NCBI GenBank assembly: GCA_964645705.1
Contig: CAZYAB010000006.1
Coordinates: forward strand, 1-64,000
DNA from: CAXGTL01 sp964645705
GTDB taxonomy: Archaea > Nanobdellota > Nanobdellia > Woesearchaeales > CAXGTL01
DNA length: 64,000 bases
Direction: 5' to 3'
Below, one piece after another: positions 23,842-32,800 of this stretch. The notes under the pieces are model-generated. The model saw only the letters and a list, made by a program, of their open reading frames with translations. It was not told the origin of the DNA and did no database searches. The position numbers and the translations under genes are program-made. Position 1 is the stretch's first letter; every line of letters begins with the position of its first letter.

Positions 23842-24438
23842 TTATTTGTCTTTAAATAATAATTTGTCGATATAAATAAATTTTCTTTGAACGCTCATGA
23901 TGTTTGATTTAAAATTTGTGAATTTGCTTTCTTTTGCTTTTTCTAAGTCATGCATTTTTGATAACGATGTTGTTGCTTGTCTCATTTCAGTGTTTATTAT
24001 TGAAATATCAGAAAGCATTTGTTTGAAAATGTTTGCTTCAACATAAACTGGTTTAGCTACTTTTAGATGTTCTAGTTCTTCTTTTTCTATTGCAATTGAT
24101 TCTTGTTCAAATTTCTTTGCTCTTGATAAAAATGCCATTGGTTTTTTTAGTTTAGTCATTACTCTTTTTTCTTTTTCTGGTTCAATTTCAATTGCTTTTC
24201 CTACGCCTATTTCTTTTATATTTGTTTTTTTAATAGGTCTTTTAATTTCTACTGGTTTTTTTCGCATTACTTTAATATCAGGAATATCTATATCACTTGA
24301 AAATGCTTTTTTTCCTTTTTCAGATGGAAGAGAAGGAAGATCTGGAAGATCATCACCAAGTTCTGGTAAACTCGGTGCTTTTGGAAGATTAGCAAGTTCT
24401 TTAGATTTCTTTTTTTTAAATACATTAAATAGTCCCAT
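23842..24438 (-). CDS. Coiled-coil protein with PVYV domain, first gene of operon
   Basis: 198 residues from ATG 24438 (AAGGTGA upstream; the GTG at 24447 is part of that site). N-terminus 'MGLFNVFKKKKSKELANLPK', then a Pro/Leu/Asp-rich low-complexity region with 'LPELGDDLPDLPSLP' and a basic part (about 60-110), and a C-terminal PVYV helical domain (130-198). No membrane segment. The short hydrophobic N-terminus 'GLFNVF' could be a peripheral membrane helix. Function unknown; the operon may encode a cytoskeletal or envelope-associated complex. Confidence 0.75.
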   Translation of the reverse strand: MGLFNVFKKKKSKELANLPKAPSLPELGDDLPDLPSLPSEKGKKAFSSDIDIPDIKVMRKKPVEIKRPIKKTNIKEIGVGKAIEIEPEKEKRVMTKLKKPMAFLSRAKKFEQESIAIEKEELEHLKVAKPVYVEANIFKQMLSDISIINTEMRQATTSLSKMHDLEKAKESKFTNFKSNIMSVQRKFIYIDKLLFKDK

Positions 24439-24566
24439 TATTTTCACCTTGAATTTAAGTATTAAAACCCCTTATAACATCTTAATTGAAAACCTTATTA
24501 AAACTTTTCTAACCATTTATAAGTGGTAATGAACATTTATAATATATATTTGTTTTATTGTTTTTT

Positions 24567-25568
24567 ATGGCAAAAACAGCTCTTTTCTACAGAAAAATGG
24601 AGAATAATGAAGTTAAGTGTGTTTTGTGTCCTAATAATTGTTTGATAAAATCTGGATCTATAGGCGGGTGTAAAGTTAGAAAAAATGAAGATGGAAAACT
24701 AGTTTCATTAGTTTATGCAAAACCTTGTGCAGTACATGTTGATCCAATTGAAAAAAAACCTTTGTTCCATCTACTTCCTGGTTCTAATTCTTTTTCAATC
24801 GGTACTGTTGGTTGTAATCTGCATTGTGAACATTGTCAAAATCATGAAATTTCTCAAAGTGATGAAATTATTGGTGATAAGTTAGAACCAAAAGAAGTTG
24901 TGAATCAAGCTGTTGAGCGCGGTTGTAAAAGCATTGCATACACTTATACAGAGCCAACTGTTTTTTATGAATATGTTCTTGATATTGCTAAGCTTGCTAA
25001 AAGAAAGGGTTTGAAAAATATAATGGTGACAAATGGATATATTAATCAAGAACCTCTTAAGAAATTGTATCGTTATATTGATGCTGCAAATATTGATTTT
25101 AAATCTTATGATAATAATTTTTATATGAAATATTGTAGAGGTAGACTTGATCCTGTTCTTGATTCAATTAAAACTATTCATAAGCTTGGTGTTTGGATTG
25201 AGTTAACGAATTTGATAATTCCTAAGCTTAATGATCATATGGGTTTGATTACTAAGATGGTTGATTGGATTAATGATAATCTGAATGCTGATGTGCCTTT
25301 GCATATTTCTAGATTCTTTCCACATTATAAAATGAATACTGTTCCACCTACTAATGAAAGAACCTTGATAAAAGCTTATGAAATTGCTAAGAAAAAATTA
25401 AATAATGTTTATGTTGGTAATCTTATGACTGATAAAGGTGAAAATACTTATTGTTCTAAGTGTGGTAATCTTTTGATTGAAAGAAAAGCTTTTACCATTC
25501 TTAAAAATAAATTGATCAAAGGTAAATGTTATAGTTGTGGTGAAAAAATTATGGGTGTTTGGGAGTAG
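24567..25568 (+). CDS. amrS: AmmeMemoRadiSam-type radical SAM enzyme
   Basis: 333 residues from ATG 24567. The radical SAM triad is 'CNLHCEHCQN' (CxxxCxxC), followed by 'GGCKV'-type and 'YTYTEPTVFYEY' motifs characteristic of the AmmeMemoRadiSam/PflA-like family. Extra cysteines occur at the N-terminus ('CVLCPNNC') and as a zinc-ribbon-like pair set at the C-terminus ('YCSKCGN', 'CYSCGEK'). This family co-occurs with AmmeMemoRadiSam B and A proteins and is linked to modification chemistry of unknown substrate. The A and B partner genes are not in this window. Confidence 0.85.
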   Translation: MAKTALFYRKMENNEVKCVLCPNNCLIKSGSIGGCKVRKNEDGKLVSLVYAKPCAVHVDPIEKKPLFHLLPGSNSFSIGTVGCNLHCEHCQNHEISQSDEIIGDKLEPKEVVNQAVERGCKSIAYTYTEPTVFYEYVLDIAKLAKRKGLKNIMVTNGYINQEPLKKLYRYIDAANIDFKSYDNNFYMKYCRGRLDPVLDSIKTIHKLGVWIELTNLIIPKLNDHMGLITKMVDWINDNLNADVPLHISRFFPHYKMNTVPPTNERTLIKAYEIAKKKLNNVYVGNLMTDKGENTYCSKCGNLLIERKAFTILKNKLIKGKCYSCGEKIMGVWE

Positions 25569-25661
25569 TTTGTTCAAATTTTCTTTTTAAAATCATATTT
25601 TCGAAAGATTTACGAAGAAATAGTGATAAATCATTTAAAGGTTTTTAAGATTTTTAGTTCT

Positions 25662-25739
25662 ATGAAAAACGAAAACAAAAAAACAGAAGATCCTTTAAGA
25701 AAAGGTAAAAAAGAATCATTAAGAGATCATTACGATTAA
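25662..25739 (+). CDS. 25-codon ORF before a radical SAM-SPASM gene: candidate modified-peptide precursor
   Basis: ATG 25662 to TAA 25739; the next gene starts 8 nt later. The peptide begins 'MKNENKKTEDPLRKGKKE' and ends 'SLRDHYD': highly charged, no Cys, one Tyr and one His near the C-terminus. Precursors of radical SAM-modified peptides (PqqA, mycofactocin MftA) are also short, with the modified residues, often including Tyr, close to the C-terminus, and lie directly before the SPASM enzyme. There is no homology evidence here, and the ORF could be a leader peptide or chance. A TATA-like CATTTAAAGG lies about 30 nt upstream. Confidence 0.45.
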   Translation: MKNENKKTEDPLRKGKKESLRDHYD

Positions 25740-25747
25740 ACAATCAA

Positions 25748-26920
25748 ATGACAAAAATAGAACGTGTTTCTTTTGAAGTCACTGGTAAGTGCAACTTAAG
25801 ATGCATTTATTGCTGTAGAGGTTATCTTAATTTGCCTGAAAAGATTTCTAATGAGTTGTCTACAGAAGACATAATTAAAACAATAAGAGAAGCCAAGAAA
25901 GAAGGTTGCAAAAGTTTTCTATTTACTGGAGGAGAAGCTTTTGTAAAAAAAGATTTTGACAGTATTTTAAAAGAATGTGAAGGTTATTTTGTTGAAATAT
26001 ATTCTAATGGTACTCTGATCACTGTTCCTGAAAATTTAGAACTAATAGGTAAATATGTTTCAAGGTTGACTGTTACTTTAGATGGAACAAAATCTCATAA
26101 TGAATATAGAATTGGAAGTGATTACTTAGATATATTGAATAATATAAAGGAATTAAAAGCAAAACATAATAATGTTACAATAAAAATAAACACTTTAGTT
26201 CATGATAAATCTGTAAATGAATTATTGGATTTATATGAGTTATTAAAAAACTTAAAAGTCGATGAGTGGCACATTGATTTTCCACAACTTAGAGGCCGGT
26301 TGGTTGAATTTGAAACTAAGTTTTCTGCAGATTATATTGAAATAGGATCTCAAATAAAAGAAGTTTTGAAAAGGTTTTATGAAGATGAATGTCCATTTTA
26401 TTTAAAAATATACAAAGTTTTTAGTTCAAAGATGACTAAAGAAAATATGTTTAAACCTAATTTAGAAGAAAACCCTTGCGCATATAAGACTGATTATTCA
26501 ATGTTTATCAATGCAGAAGGAAAGTATATTGTCTGTCCATCTATTCCTTGCCAAGACATAACTATTGCAATGATAAAAAATGATTCGTTTTTAAAAGCAG
26601 TAGAAAATAAAAATAAACTAGATTTCCAAAAAATGTCTTTTAATGATCTAAAAGAATGCAAAAGTTGCAAATATTTTAATCTCTGTTTAGGTGGTTGTAG
26701 AGGTGAAGCAAAGATCTTGAGCAATTCTTTTTTTAAACCTGATTTAAATTCTTGCGCTTTAATGGATGTGGCTGAGAAAGTAATTTATCCTTCTTTGCCT
26801 GAAAATATTTCTAAAATCTATTTAGAGCAGATAGATGTGAGTAAGAGTGGTCCTAAGATAATTCTAAAGAATCTTGACATGATGAAAAGTGATATACAAA
26901 AGAAATATGTTGGTTCTTAA
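25748..26920 (+). CDS. Radical SAM-SPASM protein, likely peptide-modifying
   Basis: 390 residues. Radical SAM triad 'CNLRCIYCC' near the start, 'LFTGGEAFVKKDF' (GGE motif), and a C-terminal SPASM region with 'ENPCAYKTDYSMFINAEGKY', 'VCPSIPC', 'CKSCKYFNLCLGGCRG' and 'NSCALM', enough cysteines for two auxiliary [4Fe-4S] clusters. SPASM enzymes modify peptides or proteins (PqqE, MftC, AlbA-like). It lies 8 nt behind a 25-codon ORF, which is the candidate substrate. No transporter or protease follows; the next gene is TyrRS. Confidence 0.85.
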   Translation: MTKIERVSFEVTGKCNLRCIYCCRGYLNLPEKISNELSTEDIIKTIREAKKEGCKSFLFTGGEAFVKKDFDSILKECEGYFVEIYSNGTLITVPENLELIGKYVSRLTVTLDGTKSHNEYRIGSDYLDILNNIKELKAKHNNVTIKINTLVHDKSVNELLDLYELLKNLKVDEWHIDFPQLRGRLVEFETKFSADYIEIGSQIKEVLKRFYEDECPFYLKIYKVFSSKMTKENMFKPNLEENPCAYKTDYSMFINAEGKYIVCPSIPCQDITIAMIKNDSFLKAVENKNKLDFQKMSFNDLKECKSCKYFNLCLGGCRGEAKILSNSFFKPDLNSCALMDVAEKVIYPSLPENISKIYLEQIDVSKSGPKIILKNLDMMKSDIQKKYVGS

Positions 26921-26982
26921 GGCGTTCTAAACACAAGTTTTTTATAATAATATTACTTTTCCATGTGGTGAGGTGAACTAAT

Positions 26983-28059
26983 ATGGATGTTGAAACAAAA
27001 TTAAAACTTATTAAAGAAGTTGGTGAGGAAATTCTAACCGAAAAAGAATTAAAACAATTATTAGAAACTAAGTCTCACCCAATTGCTTATGATGGATTTG
27101 AACCTTCAGGTCATTTGCATATTGCTCAAGGAATTCTTAGAACTATTAATGTTAATAAAATGTTGAAAGCTGGTGTTAAGTTCAAGATGTGGGTTGCTGA
27201 CTGGTTTGGTTGGATGAATAATAAGATGGGCGGGGACTTAGAAAAGTTAAGAACAGTTGGAAAGTACCAGATAGAAGTTTGGAAAGCTTGTGGTATGGAT
27301 ATTAATAAGATTGAATTTTTATGGGCAAAAGATGTAATGGCTGATGATGAGTATTGGAAAAAGGTTGTTAATATTGCAAGAGCAAATACTGTTACTAGAA
27401 TTAAAAGATGTTCTCAAATTATGGGTAGAAAAGAAGGAGAAACTCTTTCTGCTGCACAAATATTTTATCCTTGTATGCAGTGTGCTGACATATTTCATCT
27501 AAAAGCTGATATTACTCAGTTGGGCATGGATCAGCGTAAGGTTAATGTTTTGGCTCGTGAAGTTGGACCTAAATTGGGTTTTTGGAAGCCAGTTGTTGTA
27601 AGTCATCATATGGTAATGGGTTTAGGTAAACCTCCTGCAACAAATTTAACAGGAGCAGATAAAGGAATAGAAATGAAGATGTCAAAATCAAAACCTGATA
27701 CTGCAATATTTATGACTGATTCTGAAAAAGAAATTAAAAGGAAGATTAACAAAGCATATTGTCCTGAAAAGATTGTTGATGAAAATCCTATTATGGAATA
27801 TTGTAAGTATATGATCTTTGAAAAGTTTCCTGTGTTAGAAGTAAAGAGGCCTGAGAAGTTTGGTGGAGATCTTTCAATCGAAAGTTATAATCGGCTGGTA
27901 AAAGTTTATTCAAAAGGTGATTTACACCCTATGGATTTAAAGCAATCAGTTTCTGGTTATATTAATGAACTCATTGCTCCTGTTAGAAAACATTTTGAAA
28001 AGAATGCAAAAGCTAAGAAGTTGTTAGAGCAAGTTAATAGTTTTCAAGTGACTAGATGA
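26983..28059 (+). CDS. tyrS: Tyrosyl-tRNA synthetase
   Basis: 358 residues, archaeal/eukaryotic-type TyrRS. 'IAYDGFEPSGHLHIAQGIL' holds the class I HIGH-like motif; 'FYPCMQCADIFHLKADITQL' and 'GMDQRKVNVLAREV' are the Tyr-binding and specificity region; 'KMSKSKP' is the KMSKS loop. It charges tRNA-Tyr. AGGTGAACT precedes the ATG. The unrelated methyltransferase gene converges immediately at 28060. Confidence 0.95.
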   Translation: MDVETKLKLIKEVGEEILTEKELKQLLETKSHPIAYDGFEPSGHLHIAQGILRTINVNKMLKAGVKFKMWVADWFGWMNNKMGGDLEKLRTVGKYQIEVWKACGMDINKIEFLWAKDVMADDEYWKKVVNIARANTVTRIKRCSQIMGRKEGETLSAAQIFYPCMQCADIFHLKADITQLGMDQRKVNVLAREVGPKLGFWKPVVVSHHMVMGLGKPPATNLTGADKGIEMKMSKSKPDTAIFMTDSEKEIKRKINKAYCPEKIVDENPIMEYCKYMIFEKFPVLEVKRPEKFGGDLSIESYNRLVKVYSKGDLHPMDLKQSVSGYINELIAPVRKHFEKNAKAKKLLEQVNSFQVTR

Positions 28060-28686
28060 TCATTTTTCCAAAACATACATGAACTGTTGTCCTGTTCTTT
28101 GTTTGTTATAGGGCAGGATCTTTTTCTTTTTTATTTTGAATTTACTGTTTTTTATTAGTTGTTCATTCTCTTTTTTTGATACTAAATATTCGTCAAATAT
28201 TGGCGGAGTCCTTCCTTGGAATAATCTTTGTAATGATTTCCATAGAAGATGAGGCAATCCTAAGTGGTATTTGTCGATTATTATCAGTTTTCCTTTTGGT
28301 TTTAGGATTCTGTATACTTCTTTTAATGTTCCTGCTTTGTCTTTGATATGGTGTAAACTGAATCTTATGATTGCATAATCAAAATAATTTGATTTTAATT
28401 TTGTATTGTTTGCTGGTGCTAATTTTGTTTTTATCTTTTTGTTGGTTTTGAATTTTTGTTTGCAAATTCTTATCATGTCTTTTGATAAGTCTATTCCTAT
28501 TATTTGTTTTGCTTTTTTTTCAACCAATTTCATTACTAAGCCAGTTCCACAGCATAGATCGCAGATTTTATTATTTTTGCCTTTAATATTGCTTAGAATA
28601 AAATTATTCTGTTTTCTAAACCTTATATTAGATAATCTTTTATCATAATCTTCTGCTTTTTTTAGTTTGATTACTCCTTTTGTCAT
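28060..28686 (-). CDS. SAM-dependent methyltransferase (class I)
   Basis: 208 residues from ATG 28686 (an upstream TTG would overlap the next gene). Motif I 'KICDLCCGTGLVMKLVEKKA', then 'IIGIDLSKDMI' (acidic end of strand 2), 'YAIIRFSLHHIKD' (motif IV) and 'LKEVYRILKPKGKLIIIDKY'. This is the UbiE/methyltransferase 11 pattern. Substrate unknown. It directly follows the Lrp-type regulator gene (1 nt apart) and is probably cotranscribed with it. Confidence 0.85.
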   Translation of the reverse strand: MTKGVIKLKKAEDYDKRLSNIRFRKQNNFILSNIKGKNNKICDLCCGTGLVMKLVEKKAKQIIGIDLSKDMIRICKQKFKTNKKIKTKLAPANNTKLKSNYFDYAIIRFSLHHIKDKAGTLKEVYRILKPKGKLIIIDKYHLGLPHLLWKSLQRLFQGRTPPIFDEYLVSKKENEQLIKNSKFKIKKKKILPYNKQRTGQQFMYVLEK

Positions 28687-28687
28687 T

Positions 28688-29137
28688 TTATAGTTCAACA
28701 AACTCTGTCTTAATCTGCTTTAAAGAAGTCATTGAAACACTCTTCCTAAATTTGTGTTTTTTAATAATGTGTTTCATGAATTCATAATATTCATCAATGT
28801 CTTTGTTTCTGAGTTTCATGATGATTTCATAGTCGCCTGTGCAAATGTCAACACTTTCTACTCTTGAATCTTTTGCTAATTGTTTTGCAATTGTTTCTGG
28901 ATCTCCATATGTTGCTTCTGATAAGTTGATCATCACATATGTGCAATGTCCTTGGTCTATTTTTTTATAGTCAAAGACTGCTTTGTATGCTTTTATTGCT
29001 CCTTGTTTTTCTAGTTTTTTTATATTGTAGTGTATTGTTGTTGATGGTTGTTTTAGTTTTTTAGCAATTCTAGCTATTTGCGGTGTACAAAATCCTTTTT
29101 TAAAAAGTTCTATTAGTTTAGGGGTTATATTCTTCAT
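28688..29137 (-). CDS. Lrp/AsnC-family transcriptional regulator
   Basis: 149 residues from ATG 29137. The N-terminal HTH is 'GFCTPQIARIAKKLKQPSTT', then 'IHYNIKKLEKQGAIKAYKAV' leads into the C-terminal RAM-type domain ('SRVESVDICTGDYEIIMKLR'). Lrp proteins regulate amino acid and related metabolism and often sense amino acids through the RAM domain. It is divergent from the membrane protein 29235-29648, so the 97-nt intergenic region may hold its operator. Confidence 0.85.
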   Translation of the reverse strand: MKNITPKLIELFKKGFCTPQIARIAKKLKQPSTTIHYNIKKLEKQGAIKAYKAVFDYKKIDQGHCTYVMINLSEATYGDPETIAKQLAKDSRVESVDICTGDYEIIMKLRNKDIDEYYEFMKHIIKKHKFRKSVSMTSLKQIKTEFVEL

Positions 29138-29234
29138 ATATTTTTGTATAATCTTCAATTATTTATATATTTTTTGGTTTATATTGGGATATTATTCAAT
29201 TAAGTATATAAGGATGGATTGTGTACTATAATGT

Positions 29235-29648
29235 ATGATACAAAAACAAGCAAAAAAACTTGTAATGATCTTAGGTCTTGCAGGGCTTAATGGTCATGTG
29301 GCATTAGCAGCTTTAGCTGGATTGTTTAGATGGGAGAATGCTTTTTCATTAGCAATCTTGTTTATGGCTGGACCTGCTGCAATACTTACAGCTGTTTTGT
29401 TTGAAGGAACAATCAGGCAAAGAATGTTAGCTGCATTGTTAGCTGGAATCATATCAACAATCATTGTTGTGTTGGCAGCTGGTGTTGGGCCAGAGTTGTT
29501 GAAGTTTGTAAACCTAAATGTGTTAAAGATTATAGGTGGAATCGCAATCTCATTGATTGGTTTGCTGATAATTGGTGTGAAGATTCCTGAAAAAATTCCA
29601 ATGATTGTCATGGCAATTGGTTTTGTATTAGCATTTTTGCTAAGGTAA
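29235..29648 (+). CDS. Small integral membrane protein, four helices
   Basis: 137 residues, nearly all hydrophobic: helices at about 5-28, 35-55, 65-90 and 95-137. No charged catalytic motif. The ATG lies about 25 nt after a TATA-like stretch (AAGTATATAAGG), so the transcript is probably leaderless. Divergent to the Lrp-type regulator, which may control it. Function unknown; a small transporter-like or channel-like role is possible. Confidence 0.75.
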   Translation: MIQKQAKKLVMILGLAGLNGHVALAALAGLFRWENAFSLAILFMAGPAAILTAVLFEGTIRQRMLAALLAGIISTIIVVLAAGVGPELLKFVNLNVLKIIGGIAISLIGLLIIGVKIPEKIPMIVMAIGFVLAFLLR

Positions 29649-29686
29649 TGGGAACATTTATATAGACTTATTTTTTTTCTTTTTTT

Positions 29687-31051
29687 ATGTATAAAAAGAT
29701 TGATAGATTATTAAAGAATGTAAGTGGAATAAAGTATTGGGATTTTAGAGAACAAACTATTTCTAGTATCAATGTTCGTGCCTGGAATAATGAGATTAAC
29801 AATCTTATAGATGGTGAAAAGTCAGGAATGTGTTTTAGAATATTGCTTGGCAATGGCTGGGGTTTTGCATATTCTTATAAAAATGATATAAAACAAATTG
29901 TTGATAAAGCTGTTAAGATTGCAAAGTTAATGAACAAGAATTCGAAAGACAAAAAAAATGTTTATATTGGCAAAACTATAAAAGATAATAAAAAAAGCAA
30001 GTGGAAGATAAATCCTAAAGACATTTCTATAGAAGAAAAAAAGAATTTGGTTCTAAAATATAGTAAACTAGGTGAAAAAAAAATTGTTTCAAAACAAACT
30101 GTTTATTCTGATTATAATAAAAAATCTTTTTTAACTAATTCTGTTGGTTCTGAGATTAAGCAAGAACAAGTTTTTTGTTTTGTTGGTATTATATCAACTG
30201 CTAAAGATAAATTTATTGAAAATTATATCTCAAAAGACGGTGCACAGTGTGGTTATGAAATAACATCTCAATTACCTCGATTAAATAAAGAAGCCCACAA
30301 GAATGTAATAGAATTGTTGAAAGCAAAATTACCTAAGGGCGGTGTTTCAAATATTGTTGCTGATGGTTGTTTAGCAGAAGTATTTATTCATGAAGCACTG
30401 GGTCATGCAAGTGAAGCAGATCATTTGATGGAAGGTGCATCTTGCTTGACAGGGTTAGGCGGAAAAAAGATTGCAAAAGATTTTGTAAATGTTTATGATG
30501 ATTCTAGAGGAAAAAATTCTTCTTGGGGTGGTTATTTTTATGATGATGAAGGCATAAGATCACAGAAAACAGCAATTGTAAAGAATGGTATTCTTAATTC
30601 ATATCTTCATTCAAGAGAAACAGCAGCTTTTCTGAAAACCAAACCAACAGGTAATGGTCGTGCACAAGATGTTAGTCATAAACAACAAGTAAGAATGTCT
30701 AATACTTATATTGAAAAACAAGATCATAGTTTCGAAGAATTATTAAAAGAATTAAAAAATGGATTTTATTTAATGGGTAGTAAAGGAGGACAAGTAAGTC
30801 CTGCAAAGGGAAGTTTCCATTTCTCGTGTGTACAAGGGTTTGTTGTTAAGAATGGAGAATTAAAGCAGAGGTTAAGGAATGTTGCTTTGAGTGGTAAAAC
30901 ATTGCAAACTTTGAAAAATATTTGTGCTGTTGGAAATAAATATAGTAAGGCTTGGCCTGGTCAATGTGGTAAAGATGGACAATGGGCTTTTGTTGCTGGA
31001 AAATGTCCTGCTCTCTTGATAAAGAATGCTGTTGTTGGTGGTATCAAATGA
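29687..31051 (+). CDS. tldD: TldD-family metalloprotease
   Basis: 454 residues, normal TldD length. The zinc-binding 'EVFIHEALGHASEADHLMEG' (HExxxH, with the downstream ligand in 'NSYLHSRETAAFL') is present, and 'GNGRAQDVSHKQQVRMSNTY' is family-typical. TldD forms a heterodimer with TldE and cleaves unfolded or small peptides, for example in peptide antibiotic maturation and toxin degradation. The stop overlaps the ATG of tldE by ATGA. The nearby radical SAM-peptide pair makes a peptide-processing link conceivable but unproven. Confidence 0.9.
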   Translation: MYKKIDRLLKNVSGIKYWDFREQTISSINVRAWNNEINNLIDGEKSGMCFRILLGNGWGFAYSYKNDIKQIVDKAVKIAKLMNKNSKDKKNVYIGKTIKDNKKSKWKINPKDISIEEKKNLVLKYSKLGEKKIVSKQTVYSDYNKKSFLTNSVGSEIKQEQVFCFVGIISTAKDKFIENYISKDGAQCGYEITSQLPRLNKEAHKNVIELLKAKLPKGGVSNIVADGCLAEVFIHEALGHASEADHLMEGASCLTGLGGKKIAKDFVNVYDDSRGKNSSWGGYFYDDEGIRSQKTAIVKNGILNSYLHSRETAAFLKTKPTGNGRAQDVSHKQQVRMSNTYIEKQDHSFEELLKELKNGFYLMGSKGGQVSPAKGSFHFSCVQGFVVKNGELKQRLRNVALSGKTLQTLKNICAVGNKYSKAWPGQCGKDGQWAFVAGKCPALLIKNAVVGGIK

Positions 31052-32328
31052 ACAAAGACAGTGTTAAGGATCAAGCATTGAAATTATTAAAATATGGTGA
31101 GAAAAAAGCAGACCATGTTTTAGTTAATATTGATAAAAATATTAGTGAAGAACTTGAAATAATAAGAAATAATATAAATGGTTTTGATTCTTATGAATAT
31201 GGACATTTTGTAGTTAATGTTTGGAAAAATGGCAAAAAAGGAGTTAGTTATGGTAACAGATTTTCATTAAAACTTGTAGACAAAGCATTAAAGATTGCAA
31301 AAGCAAATAAAAAATTAGATTATTTCTATGGTCTACCTTCTCGGCAGAAGGTTGTTTATCCTGATATTTTTGATAAAAGAATTCTTGATTTAGGGGAGAA
31401 TAAATTTATTTCAATGGCAAATCAGTTAATTGATGGAATCATAACAAAAGAAATTGTTTTATCAAAAGCCACTATTGCTAGACAGCACGGTTTTAGTTAT
31501 ACTCTTAATTCTAATAATGTGAAAGTTGGTGAAGAGTCTACTTTGTTTTCATTGAGTGCGTCTGCGACAGGCAATAGTAATGGTAAAGTTTCTAGTTGTT
31601 GGGGTTATAAAAATGAACCTTATTTATTTAAATTTAATGATGTCATTAAACAAGTTAAACAAGAATGTCTGGATTTTTTAAGGGCAAAAAGACTTTCCAC
31701 TGATATAAAAAATGTCATTCTTAAACCAGAACCTTTGTCTGATTTATTGAATTACTCTTTTTTAACAAATTTTAATGCTAAGAACATTGAAAAAAAACAA
31801 TCTTGTCTTGGTGGTAAGTTAGGTGAAAATTTATTTGATAAAAATTTTTCATTGCATGATAATGGTATATTAAAAAGAGGAATTAATTCTAGCTCTGTTG
31901 ATTTTGAAGGTTCTGCTCATCGAGATACTTGTTTGATTAAGAATGGTGTTTTAAAAGGTTTTATCTATGACCATAATACTGCTAAACATGTTAGTAAACA
32001 AAGTACTGGTAATGCAAATTCAACAGGCATAGGTTTTACAAATGTTGTTTTAAAAGGAAAACATAATAAGATTGATGAAGGATTAATAATTGGAAGCATA
32101 ATAGGAGCCCATACATCAAATCCATTGACAACTGATTTTTCTGTAAAAGCTGAGAACTGTTATTATTATAAACATGGTGAAAAGATTCCTGTTAAAGGCA
32201 TAATGTTGAGTGGTAAGATGTTGGATGTTCTTAACAATATTATTTCTATTGATAAGGATAAAAAGCAGAGAAATGGAGTTTATACTGGTTCTTTGGTGAG
32301 TGATAAGATTAATGTGATTAGGGGTTGA
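31048..32328 (+). CDS. tldE: TldE/PmbA-family protein
   Basis: 426 residues from ATG 31048, translationally coupled to tldD through ATGA. The HExxxH of TldD is absent, as expected for TldE/PmbA, the non-metal partner. Family signatures are 'NSNNVKVGEESTLFSLSASA' and 'ANSTGIGFTNVVLKG' with 'GAHTSNPLTTDFSVKAENCY' near the C-terminus. It should form the TldD/TldE heterodimeric protease. Confidence 0.9.
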   Translation: MNKDSVKDQALKLLKYGEKKADHVLVNIDKNISEELEIIRNNINGFDSYEYGHFVVNVWKNGKKGVSYGNRFSLKLVDKALKIAKANKKLDYFYGLPSRQKVVYPDIFDKRILDLGENKFISMANQLIDGIITKEIVLSKATIARQHGFSYTLNSNNVKVGEESTLFSLSASATGNSNGKVSSCWGYKNEPYLFKFNDVIKQVKQECLDFLRAKRLSTDIKNVILKPEPLSDLLNYSFLTNFNAKNIEKKQSCLGGKLGENLFDKNFSLHDNGILKRGINSSSVDFEGSAHRDTCLIKNGVLKGFIYDHNTAKHVSKQSTGNANSTGIGFTNVVLKGKHNKIDEGLIIGSIIGAHTSNPLTTDFSVKAENCYYYKHGEKIPVKGIMLSGKMLDVLNNIISIDKDKKQRNGVYTGSLVSDKINVIRG

Positions 32329-32372
32329 AAAGCGTTACCTTTTTAAAGTAAACCATATTTTCATATATAAAT

Positions 32373-32744
32373 ATGAAGGTAGCAGATCCTAATCAATACA
32401 CAAAATATGAAAAAGCTAGAATGATTGGTTCTAGGGCATTACAGATTGCAATGGGTGCTCCTTTTTTAATAAAGCTTAGTGAAAAAGATGTTGAGAATAT
32501 AGGATATAATCCTATTTCAATTGCTAAAATGGAGTTTGAAAAAGGCGTTATTCCATTAACAATAGTAAGACCTTCTCCTAAAATTATTACAGATGCTGCA
32601 GATGTCAGAGAAGTAAGCAAATTAGGCAAAAAACTAGTTTCAGAAATACAAACAAGTGATATTAAACAAGATGATGAACATTCTATGGAAGAAGACATGA
32701 AAGACATTATTGAAGAAATGAAAACAGGAGACGAAGAAAATTAA
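32373..32744 (+). CDS. rpoK: RNA polymerase subunit K (Rpb6/omega family)
   Basis: 123 residues. 'YTKYEKARMIGSRALQIAMG' and 'IAKMEFEKGVIPLTIVRPSP' are the conserved RpoK/Rpb6 core that clamps the largest subunit. The C-terminal 40 residues are acidic ('DDEHSMEEDMKDIIEEMK'), an extension beyond the usual 60-90 residues. The ATG follows TATATAAAT closely, so it is probably leaderless. It precedes CDC48 by 57 nt. Confidence 0.9.
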   Translation: MKVADPNQYTKYEKARMIGSRALQIAMGAPFLIKLSEKDVENIGYNPISIAKMEFEKGVIPLTIVRPSPKIITDAADVREVSKLGKKLVSEIQTSDIKQDDEHSMEEDMKDIIEEMKTGDEEN

Positions 32745-32800
32745 ATCTTGTTCTTTATAATATATAAATATTTATAAATACTAAGTTCTATCTCAAGTAT

